Of a stretch of 64,000 nucleotides of DNA, positions 1-11,859 are shown one piece after another. Positions within the stretch are counted from its first letter, which is position 1; every line of letters starts with the position of its first letter. Source of the stretch: Kryptolebias marmoratus (Eukaryota; Chordata; Actinopteri; Cyprinodontiformes; Rivulidae); the NCBI RefSeq assembly GCF_001649575.2, contig NC_051434.1, positions 18,711,788 through 18,775,787 on the forward strand, read 5' to 3'. The notes beneath the pieces were generated by a model. The model ran no database searches and had not been told where the DNA came from. It was given only the letters and a program-made list of their open reading frames with translations. A program made the position numbers and the translations under genes.

Positions 1-390
1 GTACTGAAGCACCATTACTGCTACTTGGCTGTTATTAATTTTGCTTCGTCACGATTTTGGATTTGCTACTCCACCCATGGCAGCTTTAGAAAAACCTAAA
101 CAAAAAATACATCAAAACACACAGTTTGATTGGGAATTGTGTGCCATGAATTCTGGTAGCTTAGACAAATTTTGCAAAAAAAAAAAAAATCAAAAGATCC
201 ACTTTCACAATGAGATTTTGGCCAAAAAAAAAAAAAAAAGTGATGTATAAATGAGCTTTAAAGATTAGACTTACGTCACAGAAGAAACATTATTCAAAGA
301 TTAAACAAATCATGGAAAATTGGACTTTACATGACCGAACTGGAGTTTTGGTACTGTTTATGGGTATTTACACAATCACAATTTAGGTGC
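1..390 (+). repeat. Repeat family A, partial copy (forward)
   Basis: This is the left part of an interspersed repeat, called family A here, seen repeatedly in the window. Shared landmarks are an opening like TGAAGCACC, a 'gatttttgatttac' type segment, and a stretch ending in 'ttacacaatcacaatttag'. It includes two A-runs (about 177-189 and 222-238). I recognise no protein in it. The same landmarks recur near 9.1, 11.9, 16.6, 31.1, 35.0 and 51.8 kb. It probably lies inside a kcng2 intron. Confidence 0.6.
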
Positions 391-469
391 AGCAATGTAT
401 AGTACTTCCTGGGTATGTACCTGCTACTTATTCCAGATATACATTGGGTGGTAATATATATTGTTTCCC

Positions 470-545
470 TTATACTGTGATTGTGTAAAAGTCATAAAAG
501 ATAACAAAATGCCAGTTCAGACATTTAAATAATATGTCTGGTACT
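470..545 (-). repeat. Repeat family A, inverted partial copy
   Basis: This stretch is the reverse complement, at about 75-80 percent identity by eye, of 320-390 just upstream. Both arms contain the 'acacaatcac' block and the 'gaactgg' block. The pair would fold into a hairpin with a loop of roughly 80 bases. A short perfect inverted repeat, TGGTACTTA / TAAGTACCA, follows at about 540-572. Confidence 0.55.
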
Positions 546-689
546 TACTAGGTACATCTCTGATAAGTACCAGGTACTTAGTCTGTAAATACAGGGTGAC
601 AAGTCACTTTATGATACTGCCCAGTCCCCATAAGTATACGGTAACAGGTACACATCTGGTGAGTATCTGATGCGTACAGCTCATGGAGT

Positions 690-1835
690 CAACTTCATTC
701 AAGATGGTCTCCACAGCCATGACCTTTGTAAAAACATACATGACTATAACTCAATCAATTATACAGACACTGAGGCAAAATTTGTTAAGGTAGTATCTTA
801 GATTAATACTCAAGTCATACTCTGAGCACTACACATTGTACAACATTGCCTATACATTTTTTTATTAACTGTTGGCTTCAACCCCATTTGTCTGTTAGCA
901 AAATATCTCATGAGCTGCTAAATAGATTTGAATGAAACTTTCAGAAAGTAAACATTAGGTGTACATGAACAACTGATTAACTCTTTGGAGCCAATCCAAT
1001 TCAAGATGGCCATCACAGCTAATCAACAATATCCAACAGAAAAATGAGGTGATGTGCTTTTATTTAAAGAATAATAGCCCTTTAATTTTGCTGTTTCTTT
1101 CCGTTTTTTCCTTTTTTTCAATTTACAGTACATGTGCTGTCTAATTCCAACCTTGAGAGGGAAAACAAAAGTAAAGTTGTGCTTTTGTCACTAGTTTTGG
1201 TCACTTCGTATTTAAAGAATTTCTTCATTTTAATTTCTCTGCTTTTAGTGCTTGGAGCAGTTACAAATACACGAAGAGGAGGCTTCGTGTTCACGTGTTA
1301 AGTGTTTGAAGAATGACTCAGGCACCTCGTTATCCCATCAGTCCTCCATCGTTCTCACACCTAATGAACCACTGGCACGAGTCTCCCGGTGGAGAAACTA
1401 TAACTGGTTAATTGCTGCCACTGTGACACAACTTTCAACTCTCTGGAGTCTATTTAATCAAGGATATTTCTCTTCTTCAAAATATTTTCATCTGTAGATT
1501 CATCCAGGTAGGTAAAAGCAAACAGTTGGCAAAATATCTCATGAACCACTGGATAGAGTTTTATAAAACCTGCAGAAAGGAGTCATTGGATTTACATCTA
1601 CAACTTTAACTTTTGGAGTCAACCTGAATCAAGATGGCTGCCACAGCTAATCACCACTGGCAAACACATGAATGGCTTCAACTTTGTTATATGGAGCTAA
1701 GATTTGGCGTGGTAGCAGCTGAGAGCCATTCACAACACGTACTCTAAGCATGATATCTCCTGATAGCACATAAAATCACACATACTGTATTTTCAAGATT
1801 TAACCAAAGATTCTACAAGTCATGAAAAGCGGCGG
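690..1835 (+). repeat. Repeat family B, two or more modules
   Basis: Family B modules carry the landmarks 'caaaatatctcatga', 'gattttattgaaac', 'aattcaagatggc', 'acaaaaatggctataactc' and 'gctgagagtca'. Here they occur at about 690-1,080 and 1,505-1,835. Between them (about 1,080-1,505) is sequence I do not recognise, with a short open frame at 1,252-1,497 that has no family resemblance. The right end carries the family-B terminal phrase 'catgaaaagcggcgg' near 1,822. Confidence 0.65.
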
Positions 1836-1839
1836 ATAT

Positions 1840-3475
1840 GCAGTCATTCGCTAACTTCTATTTGCTTTGTTTTCCTTATTCGTTTTCCCTTTGAATCTTA
1901 CACTCTGTAAACAAATGCTGCCCATCCCTTTTCCTTTTCCAGCATTTGCTGATGAGCGCTTGACTCTGACAGAGGGAGAAGCTGCAGGGTTTGTCTCTAA
2001 TCATACAAGCGTGGTCTGCAGCCTGATACTCAAAACTTTCAGAAGCCCCTGAAGCGAAAGCGGACATAAAAAAAAGGCTCAGGAGGAAGCCTTTGCTAGC
2101 TTTATCATGCTCTTTGCTCTACTTGTCATAGATTGTGACAACATGTGTAGTTAGTCGGAACAAACGCCTGAGGTAGCAACATTTCTCTTCCTGCAAGATG
2201 AAAGCTAAGCCGTGCAACAAGTGGTTGTACTCCGCTTTTCATTTTTTTAGGCCTAATTAGAGACCACGGACTGAAGCTGCGTGCACCGTCAGCATGTCAG
2301 GAAACTTCAGCCTTGTAACTTCGTGAAGAGGTTCAGATTGTGGCATTTGTTTGTTCACAAATAAGCTGGCATCCCAGAATCAGCTGAATGAAAATGGTGC
2401 TGATTGGAGCCGTTTGCCCCCTATTCCAATATATTTGTCAAATCAGCTTCGTGCCTACTTCCAATCCCAGGTCAGTGGTGAGTCATTTCACACACAATCA
2501 GAAAGAACAATGAAGTCTTGGTGCTAAATCCACTTCCATAAAAAGTACATAAAACATGTACTGAACACGACTGTGTTGCATATATTGTTCATGCTTGAAA
2601 GAATGTTTGCAGAAGAAAGGAAAAGCAACAAAACTGTGATTTCACCATTTAACTTTTTACACTTCTTATCCTGTTTTTAACCAGGATCTCGCTTTTGATG
2701 ACCAGTTTGCCAACGGCATTCAGGAGGAAGTCTCCAAAATGTCTAAAAACGTTTGAGGTGGGTTCTTACTCTCATCTTGTTCTTACTGTCCTAAATTCAG
2801 TCACAGAGGAATGCAGTTGCTTGAATTTTGTGCAATGAAACAGACGCAAAGTTTTAGTTTTAGCTCTCCTTTTGACAGAAAACGCCCGAGGCTACAGCCC
2901 TGAATGTCCACGACTAAAAACCACCCCAATTATAAATAGTAATGATGATAATAATGAGCACTGCTTAGAATACAGTTTGGCAAGCGATGCACACATAAAT
3001 AGGCCACTAGTGGTAAACTCTCAGACTCTGTCTGTTTTTTGGGGTTTTCTTTTGCAATTTTATCACAATTTCAAGTTGCTAGTCTACACCAGTTACAGCT
3101 GAGTGAGATACTACCTTAATACGTCACAAGAAATGCATTTTTGTCTCCTTTTATCCAGTATCTCTCTCGCCTTTGGTTTTATCTCAAATCCTCTCTAATA
3201 TGCACATCCAAAGTGTGATGGCCTCAGCCACACACTGGTAAAAATTAGTCCACAGATTCACCTAATTGGTTTATTTTGTCTTGCAGTTGAACATGTATTG
3301 GGGTATGTTATATTAATCATGTTTATCTTTTTTTGAGTTTTTTTTTGTTTGAGGTGTGGCCAAGGGTTGAGGACTTAAAAGCACAATGCCAGCTAAGCAG
3401 GACCAACCAAGAGGGGTGTTTTAGGTTTAGGTAGATCATTTGGTCCTTCTTGATGTTTATTTCTGTTTCCCCTAT
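1840..3475. other. Intronic, no gene or repeat recognised
   Basis: This should be kcng2 intron. I see no splice-framed coding segment. The part around 2,230-2,480, which includes 'ggcctaattagagacc' near 2,250, looks like single-copy sequence of balanced composition and could be a conserved non-coding block. That is only an impression from base composition and the absence of repeat landmarks. Confidence 0.3.
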
Positions 3476-3479
3476 TGTA

Positions 3480-4015
3480 TGGAAATGGTCTGACCCAATT
3501 ACTATATAATTTACCTTTCTGTGCCTCTGTGGGAGGTCAGTTTTGTAAGTTAAGGTGTGAATACTTTGTTTGCTCAGTTAATATTCTGAAAGCCACTCTT
3601 TGAGTTCTATTTAGTTGACCTCTTTTATGGGCCCATTATCTATATTTCGAACTCTGAACTGTGTCATTTGTTGGGTGAAATAGATACACACTTTAAAGAC
3701 ATTTTTCCTGTGTCCTTTGTGCCTTCACTGTTTGGTCCCTCACACAAAGTCTCATTGACTTCTACTGTATCTGTTGTATTTTCCTCCAAACTTGAAGTGG
3801 AGGATCAAGTGACCCTAATAAGCCTCTGCAGCAGCTTTAACATTTCTTCTGATCTTGGTTGTCTTTGCGTATCTTCTATAGTTTATATATCCAAATGTTG
3901 GCATTTTATTAGTTCAAAGATGACTAAAGTAGGTCTCATATTACTGTTGGGCTTTAGAGAAGGAGATTGATGAAAGTTTGATGAATTTTGGGCTTTGGCT
4001 GCATTGACACCCTTC
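3480..4015 (+). repeat. Repeat family A, right-hand part (forward)
   Basis: It carries the family-A right-half landmarks: 'tcattgacttctactgta', 'ccaaatgttggcatttt', 'attactgttgggcttt' and the terminal phrase 'cacccttcaa' at about 4,008. The same order is found at 17.1-17.5 kb. The left half of the element is missing here. Confidence 0.6.
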
Positions 4016-4829
4016 AAAAAAAGGTTTAGATACGTTTCTATTTTTATTCATTTCTCCTCATGTACTTCTATATGATTTATTTATAAGTGTTTTTAAAAAT
4101 TACCTGTAAGTAATTTTCTCATTATTTTTCAGATTTATGATTTGTCTGTGGCACCATGTCCTTTTGTTGGCTTATGACAGAAGATATTCACCACAACAGT
4201 ACAATTTAAATTATATCTGGATACTTAAATGACCAAATGCAAATGATTATGAATCATAAGCCTTTCCATAATTAATATAGACATAATCTAAATTAAGATG
4301 GAAATCCGGATAAGATTCAAATCTTGCATAATAATGTGTGAAACGCACTGAACATTGTGGATCCCTACAGCTGCGGTGTTTGTTTTCATATCAAAAACCC
4401 AGTTTTCTTGGTTCCTGCAAAGTATTTTCTGTTTATTTATGCCAGGAAAGTTTCTTTTGCTGAGTTTCTGTACACAGCCACAAACTACTGTAGGAATGTT
4501 TTTATTTTTATTCAGGGATAAATTACAGAAATGTTCATTGTGAGGTTAAACAGTCTCTGAAGCTGGTGGAGCAAACAGCTGCCAAGATTTGACTTTGTGT
4601 TTTTGGTTTCTTCCTACAAAAAGAGAGTTGTTTTTTTTCCTCCCAGCTTCCTCGCTGCAGTGGTCAGATAAAAATTGCTGACTTTCATCTATGACAAGTG
4701 AAAATCTTGTCTTAAATATATCAAGCTGAAAAAGCTTAAATTTTAGAAACTGGACACTGAAGAACCTTATCAACCCACATTTGTTTCCCACATAAAAGGC
4801 TCAGCATTTCTCGAAGGAATGCATACCAC

Positions 4830-5240
4830 CAGTTGCCTTTAATGTCTAAATGTCTGAAATTTGATATTTTGCTAACAGACAAACAGGATTACTCCAACTG
4901 TTAATGCTAAGGTTTTCAAAGATCTCATGTAATGTGTAGAACTTGAATTAGGTGTTGGAGTCAAGCCTCAGCGACTACCACAATAAAATTTAGCTCACTT
5001 TCTGTAAAATTAAAGCCATTTTTATACTTCATAAGGCCAGTTGGCTAAGGCAGCCATCTTGGACCAGGTGACTCCAAAATCTAAGCAGCTGTACGTCCAA
5101 TGTTTACTTTCTCATAGCTTCACTAAAATTTGTCCAGTGGTTTATGAGATATTTTGCAAACAGAGAGACAAAACCCTTATCACTCAATATTGGCCAATTA
5201 GCGGCAGCGATAATTATTTCAGTTGAACCTCTGGATCCAA
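4830..5240 (-). repeat. Repeat family B (reverse)
   Basis: The reverse complement of the family-B landmarks is present in order: 'gactaccacaataaaattta', 'ggcagccatcttgga', 'tttatgagatattttgcaaa' and a terminal 'acagagagacaaaac'. It is followed by sequence not assigned to a family up to about 5,650. Confidence 0.6.
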
Positions 5241-5659
5241 ACAAGTCCGAGCACAAATTTTTCCAGCTGGTAAACAATCATATTTTTAATCTCTAACATG
5301 ATTTTCTCTGCCTCTTGAATTGTTTTATTTGTAGCAAACCGGCCTCACATGTTGCTCATACACCCCCACAAACAGGTAGATGTCTTAAAAGAACTGGGTT
5401 CATTGCCTTTATTATTTATTGTTTCATTAACATCTTACCATAAAATGCTTTTACCAGTTTTATTAGGTACTAATAATGCCTCTGTTATGCTGAATATGAC
5501 TGTGATTGTTGTGCTCAGTTTAAAGGCGGTGGAACATATTATTTTAATTTTCTTTCTTTTAATGGAGTAAATTCATTTATATAAATTGTCACAAAACAAG
5601 TTGCTTGTTTGAACAAAGTACATTTGTTTACTGAAGTTGTTCTGTATTCATTGGAAGAC

Positions 5660-6385
5660 TGTTACCTCCCCCAAGGAGGTTATGTTTTGGGTTGCGTCTG
5701 TCTATCTGTGTACAAGATTACAAAAAAAGTTAAAAAGGATTTCATGAAATTTTCAGGAAATGTCAAACATGGTACCAGGAACAAGTGATTGAATTTTGGT
5801 GGTGATCCGGTCATAATTCAAGGTCAATGTCAGCTAACTACTGATTTCAAGATGACAAGGTCAAAGGTCAAGGTCACAGCTGGCCTTATAAAACCATGTA
5901 ATAGAGGAAAGTTACACACAAAGGTCAAGGGTGATCACCATTGATTTCAAGGTCATGGGGGGGGGTCAACGGTCAACATTACAGCTGACCTAGTGCTCTA
6001 ACTCTGCAGCAGTGTAATGCAGGAATGTCAAACTGCACAGCTGGACACCTAATGGGTCAAAGATGATGCCTGTTGATTTCAAGCTTCATGGGGTTAAAGG
6101 TCAATGTCACAGGTAGCCCCTCTGTTAAAAACTTGTCTCTGGACCAAGGAGAACCAAGGAGGTTCTGTTTCCGGTTGTGTCCGTTGGTTTGTTTGTCTGT
6201 CTGTTAGCAAAGATCAGGTAAAAACTATTGATCACATTTGGAGGAAATCTTCAGGTAATGTTCGGGTTGTCCCAAAAAAAACACTGAATAAAAACTTGGT
6301 GCTGATCCAGATTATGATCAGGATTACAGTACTTTTTAATCATGCTGTGTCCTTGGTGGAGGTTTGCGCTCGCTCAGTGCTTATA
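5660..6385 (+). repeat. Repeat family D rich in AGGTCA half-sites
   Basis: It opens with 'cctcccccaaggaggttatg' and continues 'tgatccggtcataattcaag', the typical wording of a repeat common in fish genomes whose class I cannot name. Within it a unit of roughly 90 bases containing 'gatttcaag', 'aaaggtcaa' and 'acagct' recurs two or three times. A second opening-like segment, 'ccaaggaggttctgtttccgg', starts near 6,155, so two diverged copies may be joined. Confidence 0.55.
5858..5876 (+). promoter_or_regulatory. Three AGGTCA half-sites: DR1 plus adjoining site
   Basis: Positions 5,858-5,870 read AGGTCA-A-AGGTCA, a perfect direct repeat with one-base spacing. A third AGGTCA follows without a gap at 5,871-5,876. 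DR1 is the established binding pattern of RXR heterodimers, HNF4 and COUP-TF. Whether it is bound here is unknown, since the site sits inside a high-copy repeat. Confidence 0.4.
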
Positions 6386-6399
6386 CTTTATTATTATCA

Positions 6400-7793
6400 C
6401 TATTTTCTCCACAGTTTACCCATGTTAGGTAATCATGTGTCTGGCACCTTTCTGGACAAAACTGAGCCAGTACCTTTGGTCACAAAATGAATTTTACCAT
6501 TACAGACCTAAAACACATTAAAGTTGAAATCCTTCAACAGGTAAAATTAAAGGTGAAAGTAAACATGACACCCATCAATCTAGGCAGAAGTATTTCCATT
6601 TCAAGTTGTGTTTAGTGATCATCCGCTCTTGGAAAGGTTTGGGTAAACAAGCTTTACTATAAAAGATTTTATGCATAATCATGCAGTTATATAACAACGA
6701 CGAGCTTCCTTTTTATTCATTTGAGTGTATTCCATATTCATTTTGGGAAGCAGGTCAAGTAAAATCTGCTGCATGGGAAAAAAAAAAAAAGAAAAAACAT
6801 CTGTGGGTTTCCGCGCTGGAGCCTAAACCCATTTAGTCATTTAAAGCTGTGTGAACACATTATCATGCTGATGTTTGTGCTGTCATTTATTACATGTACA
6901 GAAAAAAAACCCCAACTTGATCATCATGTTGCTACAAACTGCAGGAACAGGGGCAAGTGCCACACAAGAATCTGGTATTCCAGTGAAAGGAGACGAAGCC
7001 TTGTTGTCCCTGAGCCTTCGCCTCTGTTTATGTCACAGTGATTTACAATAAAGCCCAGAAAGTCTCCGGATGTGGGCTGCTGCATCAACATAATCTGAAT
7101 TCCGCTGCAGATGCTGTACAGCACACATAACCCTGAAGCTGTGCTGAAAAAAAAGAAGGAATCCTGACAGTAGCTTCCCTTCAACTCCTACTGTATGCGT
7201 GCGATGTAAAAATCATAAGGCTGTCTTCATTAAAATTGTTTTTTTGCATTTAAGATGCCGCAGTTAGAGACAACTGAGTCCATTTATGTGGATTAATATT
7301 AGATCTCCCAGATGAGTGATTCTCAACTTCTCTATATAAATATAAAATATAGATGCATCCTGGGTTCATACTGTTTGCCAGAAAAAAAACAAGTTAAAAT
7401 TATATAAAAATCTTCTTTTTTTTTTTGATAATACCTTTAAAATGTCTGATTTGTGATTACAATAGTCTGCTTGTGACAGACTGAAGAAACTTTCAAAAAT
7501 CATCTTCAGTCTGCGTGTGAGGCACTGATGCAACATTTGTACCCAGAGCAACAAAACAACAACTTTTGACTCCAGTTCCTCCAAACAGCTTCTGGTACTC
7601 ATGTGCTAAAGTTTCCTTTTTGTTCTCTTCACATGACATTGGAGCCAAATGCAGCACATTTTGTCAAGTGAAGTTTCACAGTGTTGAAAACTTTATTCCA
7701 TTTGCTAAATTTAAGGCATTTTAAACATTAAATTTCATTCTGTGAATAAGAAAGGGAAGGAAAAAAAATAGGTGATTTTGGACATGAACTCAC
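6400..7793. other. kcng2 intron next to the coding exon
   Basis: There are no recognised repeats apart from A/T runs (about 6,778-6,795 and 7,412-7,427). No coding segment resembling the channel pore (S2-S6) is seen. The intron begins with a consensus GTGAGT donor, read on the minus strand at 7,793-7,788. Confidence 0.45.
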
Positions 7794-8576
7794 CCGCTCC
7801 TCCTCCTCTCGGAGGTCAGGCATGGTGCTGACACACAGCGTCACGGCAGTGATGGCAACAAATAAGACTGAGAGACACGCAAAGATTTTTCCTGGTAGGC
7901 CCGAGTGCGGATTCTCCACCATGTCCCTCAGCCTGCGCATGCAGCCTCCTCTAAGGGTCTCCTCTGGTGCTCCTGGGGGCTGTTGGCTCTCCTCGCAGGA
8001 CTGCGGTGAGGTGAGCTCTGCCTCCTCCTCCTCTAGCCTCTGCTGCTCCTTGTACTCCTCCTCCCTGAGGCGTAGCTTCCTGAGGCAGCACCACTCCAGG
8101 TTGTTCTCCTCCAGCCCCCAGTACAGCAGCTCTTCCTGGAAGGACAAGGCACACATCTCCCTCAGAAGCCTCAGCTTCCCCGCGGCCAAGAAAGTCACAA
8201 TGATGCGAAAAGCAGACGGGTTTCGATCGAAAAAATACTCATTGCGACTGCCATCGTAGTCATCGCACACGTCCATGATCTCCGCTTCATTGCTGCAGCT
8301 GTGCAGCTTGCCCAGTCGAGTCAGGGGGAACTCGTCCAGCGTGGACCAGGGGATGTGATACTTGATGCCCCCCACATTGATGATGGCTGCCCTTTCTGCC
8401 AGGCCAGTCTCGTCTCCATCCTGCTGGTGGGGCAGAGGTTTGAGCAGGACCCGAGCTCGCTTGTAGAACAAACCCTTCTTAGATGTGACCTCTTGTGGAT
8501 TCTCTACTCGGTTGAAGTGAAAGGGGGTGAACTGGTGGTCAGTGCTTCCTGCCAGGAAGGCTACCTCCTGGTACAT
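7794..8576 (-). CDS. kcng2: Kv6-type potassium channel subunit, first coding exon
   Basis: This exon encodes residues 1-261 of a voltage-gated potassium channel modifier of the KCNG (Kv6) family. Such subunits are silent alone and join Kv2 subunits in plasma-membrane tetramers. The T1 assembly domain runs from about residue 65 (IINVGG) to 166, with VCDDYD, FFDRNPSAF and a CC pair at 163-164. An acidic linker (171-187) follows, then CMRRLRDMVENPHSGLPGK and S1 (about 231-252). The exon ends at residue 261 before a GTGAGT donor, phase 0. The start is the first ATG after an in-frame TGA, with G at -3. S2-S6 are missing because they lie on another exon, presumably left of position 1. The family is certain. 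kcng2 rather than kcng4 is inferred from ctdp1 next door, the LRLREEE stretch and EEER at the exon end; the CVSTMPDLR stretch also resembles KCNG4. Confidence 0.85.
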
Positions 8577-8664
8577 CCCTGCAACTCTGTGGGAGGACCC
8601 TGTCCTGCGCGATGCGTTGAGAGGTCGGCTTCACAGAGGATGTGAAATGACTGAAAACACGTCT
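8577..8664 (-). other. kcng2: 5' UTR part of the kcng2 coding exon
   Basis: Read on the minus strand, a pyrimidine tract (CTTTTCTTTCCCCCACAG) ends at 8,665, giving a strong acceptor, and the exon would begin at 8,664. An in-frame TGA lies between this point and the ATG, so the segment is untranslated. A second AG (TTTTCAG) about 14 bases further in is a weaker alternative. Confidence 0.6.
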
Positions 8665-9462
8665 CTGTGGGGGAAAGAAAAGGACAAATAACTACTTCAC
8701 TAACATCCCATACAGTAGTTTGTGGTTAGGGCAGACTAGGACATAGTTCAACCAATCCAAATTCTATCATAACATGCTCTGAGAGGGTGTCCCACAATGT
8801 GCCAAATCTCTGAAAGGATGGAGAGACACAGAAGGGAAAATGGGGGAAGCTAATAAAGCTGAGAGGCACTGATGGTAAGAGATTACTCTGTATTTAATGT
8901 AAGCTGCACAATATGTGAAGAAAATTAAGATCATAAAGTAGATTTAATGGACTAATTATGACGTTAACCTCTCTCCACTTAGCTTTTAGCTACTGTAGTT
9001 GAATCATGTTGATCTGGTGGTATTGGAGTAATAGAAACTAGAACGTTTTTGATGACATTTTAATGCAGCTACTGCCTGGAATGCCAACATTTCTTCAACA
9101 AGGTCCAATAATAATTCGGGATTTAATTCTGTAATATTCTAGGTGGACAAAATGTCAACATGTATAAACTGTATAAACTGTGGTAGCCACACCAACAGTT
9201 TTAATAAAACAGGCAGACAGAAACAAAAAGTAGAAAGTAAGCCTCAAACAAACAGTTACCGTGCAAAAACTGTAAGATGTTTTGGAAAAATGCCTCACGT
9301 GTAATTGGCAGAAACAACTGGTCATCACACATGTCAATGTAGTGTTTTATGTAAAAGATGTGACAAGTTATGAAGACGATTTTTACAGTGAAAGTCAATG
9401 AGAGCTTGGATGTGTTCACGCTGCACACTGGGGTTGAAATAACAAAAATACCTACATTTTAA

Positions 9463-10361
9463 AGGGGACCTATTATGCTCCCTTGAACAAGTCAGGATAG
9501 GTCTGTGGGCTACAACAAAACATGTTCTTTACATTTAATACACAAAATCTGTGAGGATTTGGATTTTTTGTGTTCTTGGTTTTGTTTTCTTTATTTAGTC
9601 TTGTGATTGTTTTCAGTTTGGTTTTTTTATGTTCCTGCTCAGTAGTTCACTCCTCCCCTGTCACTCTTTTTGCCCTCCTTGTCACGCCCATCTCCACCTG
9701 TCCATAATTATCTCCACTCACCTGTTTCTACTTACCTCGTCACCCTCAGTATTCAAAAACCCGGTCACTTCTCTCACTATCTGCTGGTTCATTGTTTTTC
9801 CTTTTTTGATAGTAGCTGTCTCCGTGCCTTAGTTCCCAGATGTTTTGTTCCACTGTGCTTATGGGTTTTTGGTCTGTTTGTGTTTGCTGCCCCGTCAGCT
9901 TTTGTTTTGTTATTTTTCTTTAGTTAATAAATTAGTTTATTTTTACCATGAGTCTGCACTCAGGGTTCTTTTCTGTGTCCCTCGATCCTGACAAAATCAT
10001 TCTCAGATATTGAGATTTCATCTGATCAGTTCTGCCTGTTTTGAGCTCATTTCAGAATAATACATAATAAATAATAATAAATAAGCTGCTGTTGGCCACG
10101 CCCCCCAACTCAGTGTCCTGTCTCAAAACATAAAAACTCTCTAAAGGATTAAAGCTCCACTTGAGTTGCTAGGTAACCGGGATTGTGACACAATAATTCT
10201 GAGGTTTTTCAAACAGACACCAGAAAACATTTACTTATTGTCAAAAAATGGCTAGATGGGGATTTTTTTTTTTTTGTGCTTGGACTGTTTCTAGAAGCAG
10301 TAGATACACAAATGGAAGTACAAAAACATGCAAAAAGTGAATTTTACATAATAGGTCCACT
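9463..10361. mobile_element. Non-autonomous DNA transposon with TTAA target site
   Basis: The left end reads TTAA then AGGGGACCTATTATG; the right end reads CATAATAGGTCCACT then TTAA. The terminal inverted repeats match at 14 of 15 positions. TTAA duplications are typical of the Kolobok and piggyBac superfamilies; Kolobok is my preferred reading from the end sequence, by inference. There is no transposase. Without the solo LTR inside it the element is about 450 bases. It inserted into a family-A repeat. Confidence 0.8.
9550..9993 (+). mobile_element. Solo LTR with exact 5-bp target duplication
   Basis: The element begins TGTGAGGATTTGG and ends GATCCTGACA, so it has TG...CA termini, and is flanked on both sides by AAATC (9,545-9,549 and 9,994-9,998). 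It is 444 bases long, with an AATAAA signal at 9,926 in the plus orientation. No internal retroviral or gypsy coding sequence remains, so it is a solo LTR left by recombination between two LTRs. A related copy is at 45,508-45,999. Gypsy-type origin is inferred. Confidence 0.85.
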
Positions 10362-11859
10362 TTAATGAAGAAACTGTGAAAGTAATGTTTATGTTAGCTT
10401 CAAAGAGGACTGTTTTTTTTCACCTGTTTAATTAAACTTGCCTTGTTGTCATTGTGGAAATGCAGTTTTTTTGCCAATTTTTTCTACCCTGTACAATGTA
10501 TAGCAAACAAAAGTAATAGGACACCATTTCTGATTGAGCCGCACATTTGGATATATTTTGGCACAGGTCTTTCTAAAACTGTGAGAGGACTGGTGAATGA
10601 AAGAGCAGTGGCTGAATAGTAATAGGGATGCTTCTTCGTGGGACCCTTAACAATCTGCTTGCAGGAGCAGGTAATAAAGATCTGCCTTTATTGTAATGAC
10701 TCAAAAAGGTCATCTGTTATTTCCATTGAGAAAAGAATCTAGGTCAGCCTTTGTACCTACAAATACTGCCCTTGTTGGAAACATTTTCAGGTAAGAAAAT
10801 AGTGTCTTGATACTAAGGGGTAGAAGCTCCTGTTTATATCTGAAAAAAAAAGTTGTTGCTGATTTGTTAAAATCAGCACAAGAAAAAATCTGGCTGCTAA
10901 TCATTACAGTACATATATATTTATTTCTTCTTCTTCTTCTTATATAAGAAAGAGCAATGCAGCAATCTTTTCCAAATCCTGCACCACAGCGGAAACAGAA
11001 AAGCTGAAAAGCCCTTCAAGGCAGCTACTCTCGTAAATGGTTTTGGTTCCACAATTTGTGTACCCTGAGCCCTGAGTTTCAACAATTAGATTTTCTTTTC
11101 CTCTTTAAATAGTTTCTGGATGTTAGTTCCTTCAACAGGTACATGGCCTGCAACAAAGTTGATCCAAAGACTTTTGTGGATTGGTTTCCCTGCACCCCTT
11201 CTGGTTTGACCAAATACACGATTGTTCAGGATGTAGCAAAATAACAACCTCATTTGAGATGCACATTTCTATTTTTTTGAAATGCTTTATTTCTTCATAT
11301 TTTGCAATAAACCCCCCTGACCATACTAAGGAGATACACAGAAATCCAGCCTTCGTCTACCTTTGTCACTGGACTGAAAAAAACATGAAAAAAACATGAA
11401 AAGAAAGAAGAAATAGATGCCTGTCTCTCAAAGAAAATACAGAAATAGCCTAAATTTTTCATAGAAAATGTCTAATACATGTTTTCTGTAGTCCGGTTGT
11501 GATGAAACCTCAAAGAACAGCAAGTGGATGTCGTGGGGTGCTTTGAACATAATAAATCAAATTAATAATGTATTTCTATTTACTTTATCAGTTCTGTACA
11601 ACATACTGCAGGAAATTAGTCAACGATTTTAACAATATTCCAGCATATTGAGGAAAACAAGAAATAAAAAACGTATTGGCTGCCGTGTCCAACAAATAAG
11701 ACACTGACATGTATGGTCTATGTTTGTTATGTGAAGGAAAGAGTTATCCATTCATCATGTCCCAGGAGAAACAACAGCTTATCGCCACAAAAATGACAGC
11801 GAATGTAAGCATTAACACTTTAGGAGGGGAATAAAAAACTTTGGTTTGGGTTGTGACAG

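Larger units (their letters stand above)
9060..10640 (-). repeat. Repeat family A copy split by a nested insertion
   Basis: Family-A reverse landmarks ('gcagctactgcc', 'gccaacattt', 'gaaagtcaatgagagcttgg') run from about 9,065 to 9,458. After the insertion they resume at about 10,490-10,640 with 'ccatttctgattgagc', 'cacatttggatatattttgg' and 'gctgaatagtaatagggatgc'. The same order is found uninterrupted at 51.8-52.85 kb. The interrupting piece is the TTAA-flanked element at 9,463-10,361. Confidence 0.6.

Noticed and set aside
5940..5970. CRISPR-like or phage features
   Set aside because: Repeats here are eukaryotic interspersed units without regular spacers, and nothing prokaryotic is present in the window.
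1..7727. Second kcng2 coding exon (S2-S6) in this window
   Set aside because: No minus-strand frame shows the S4 arginine ladder or the pore TVGYGD motif, and the frames present are short and unrelated.
7822..8259. 145-codon plus-strand frame
   Set aside because: Antisense shadow of the kcng2 exon; the serine-rich look comes from the acidic linker read backward.
8301..8645. 114-codon plus-strand frame
   Set aside because: It is the antisense of the kcng2 coding exon.
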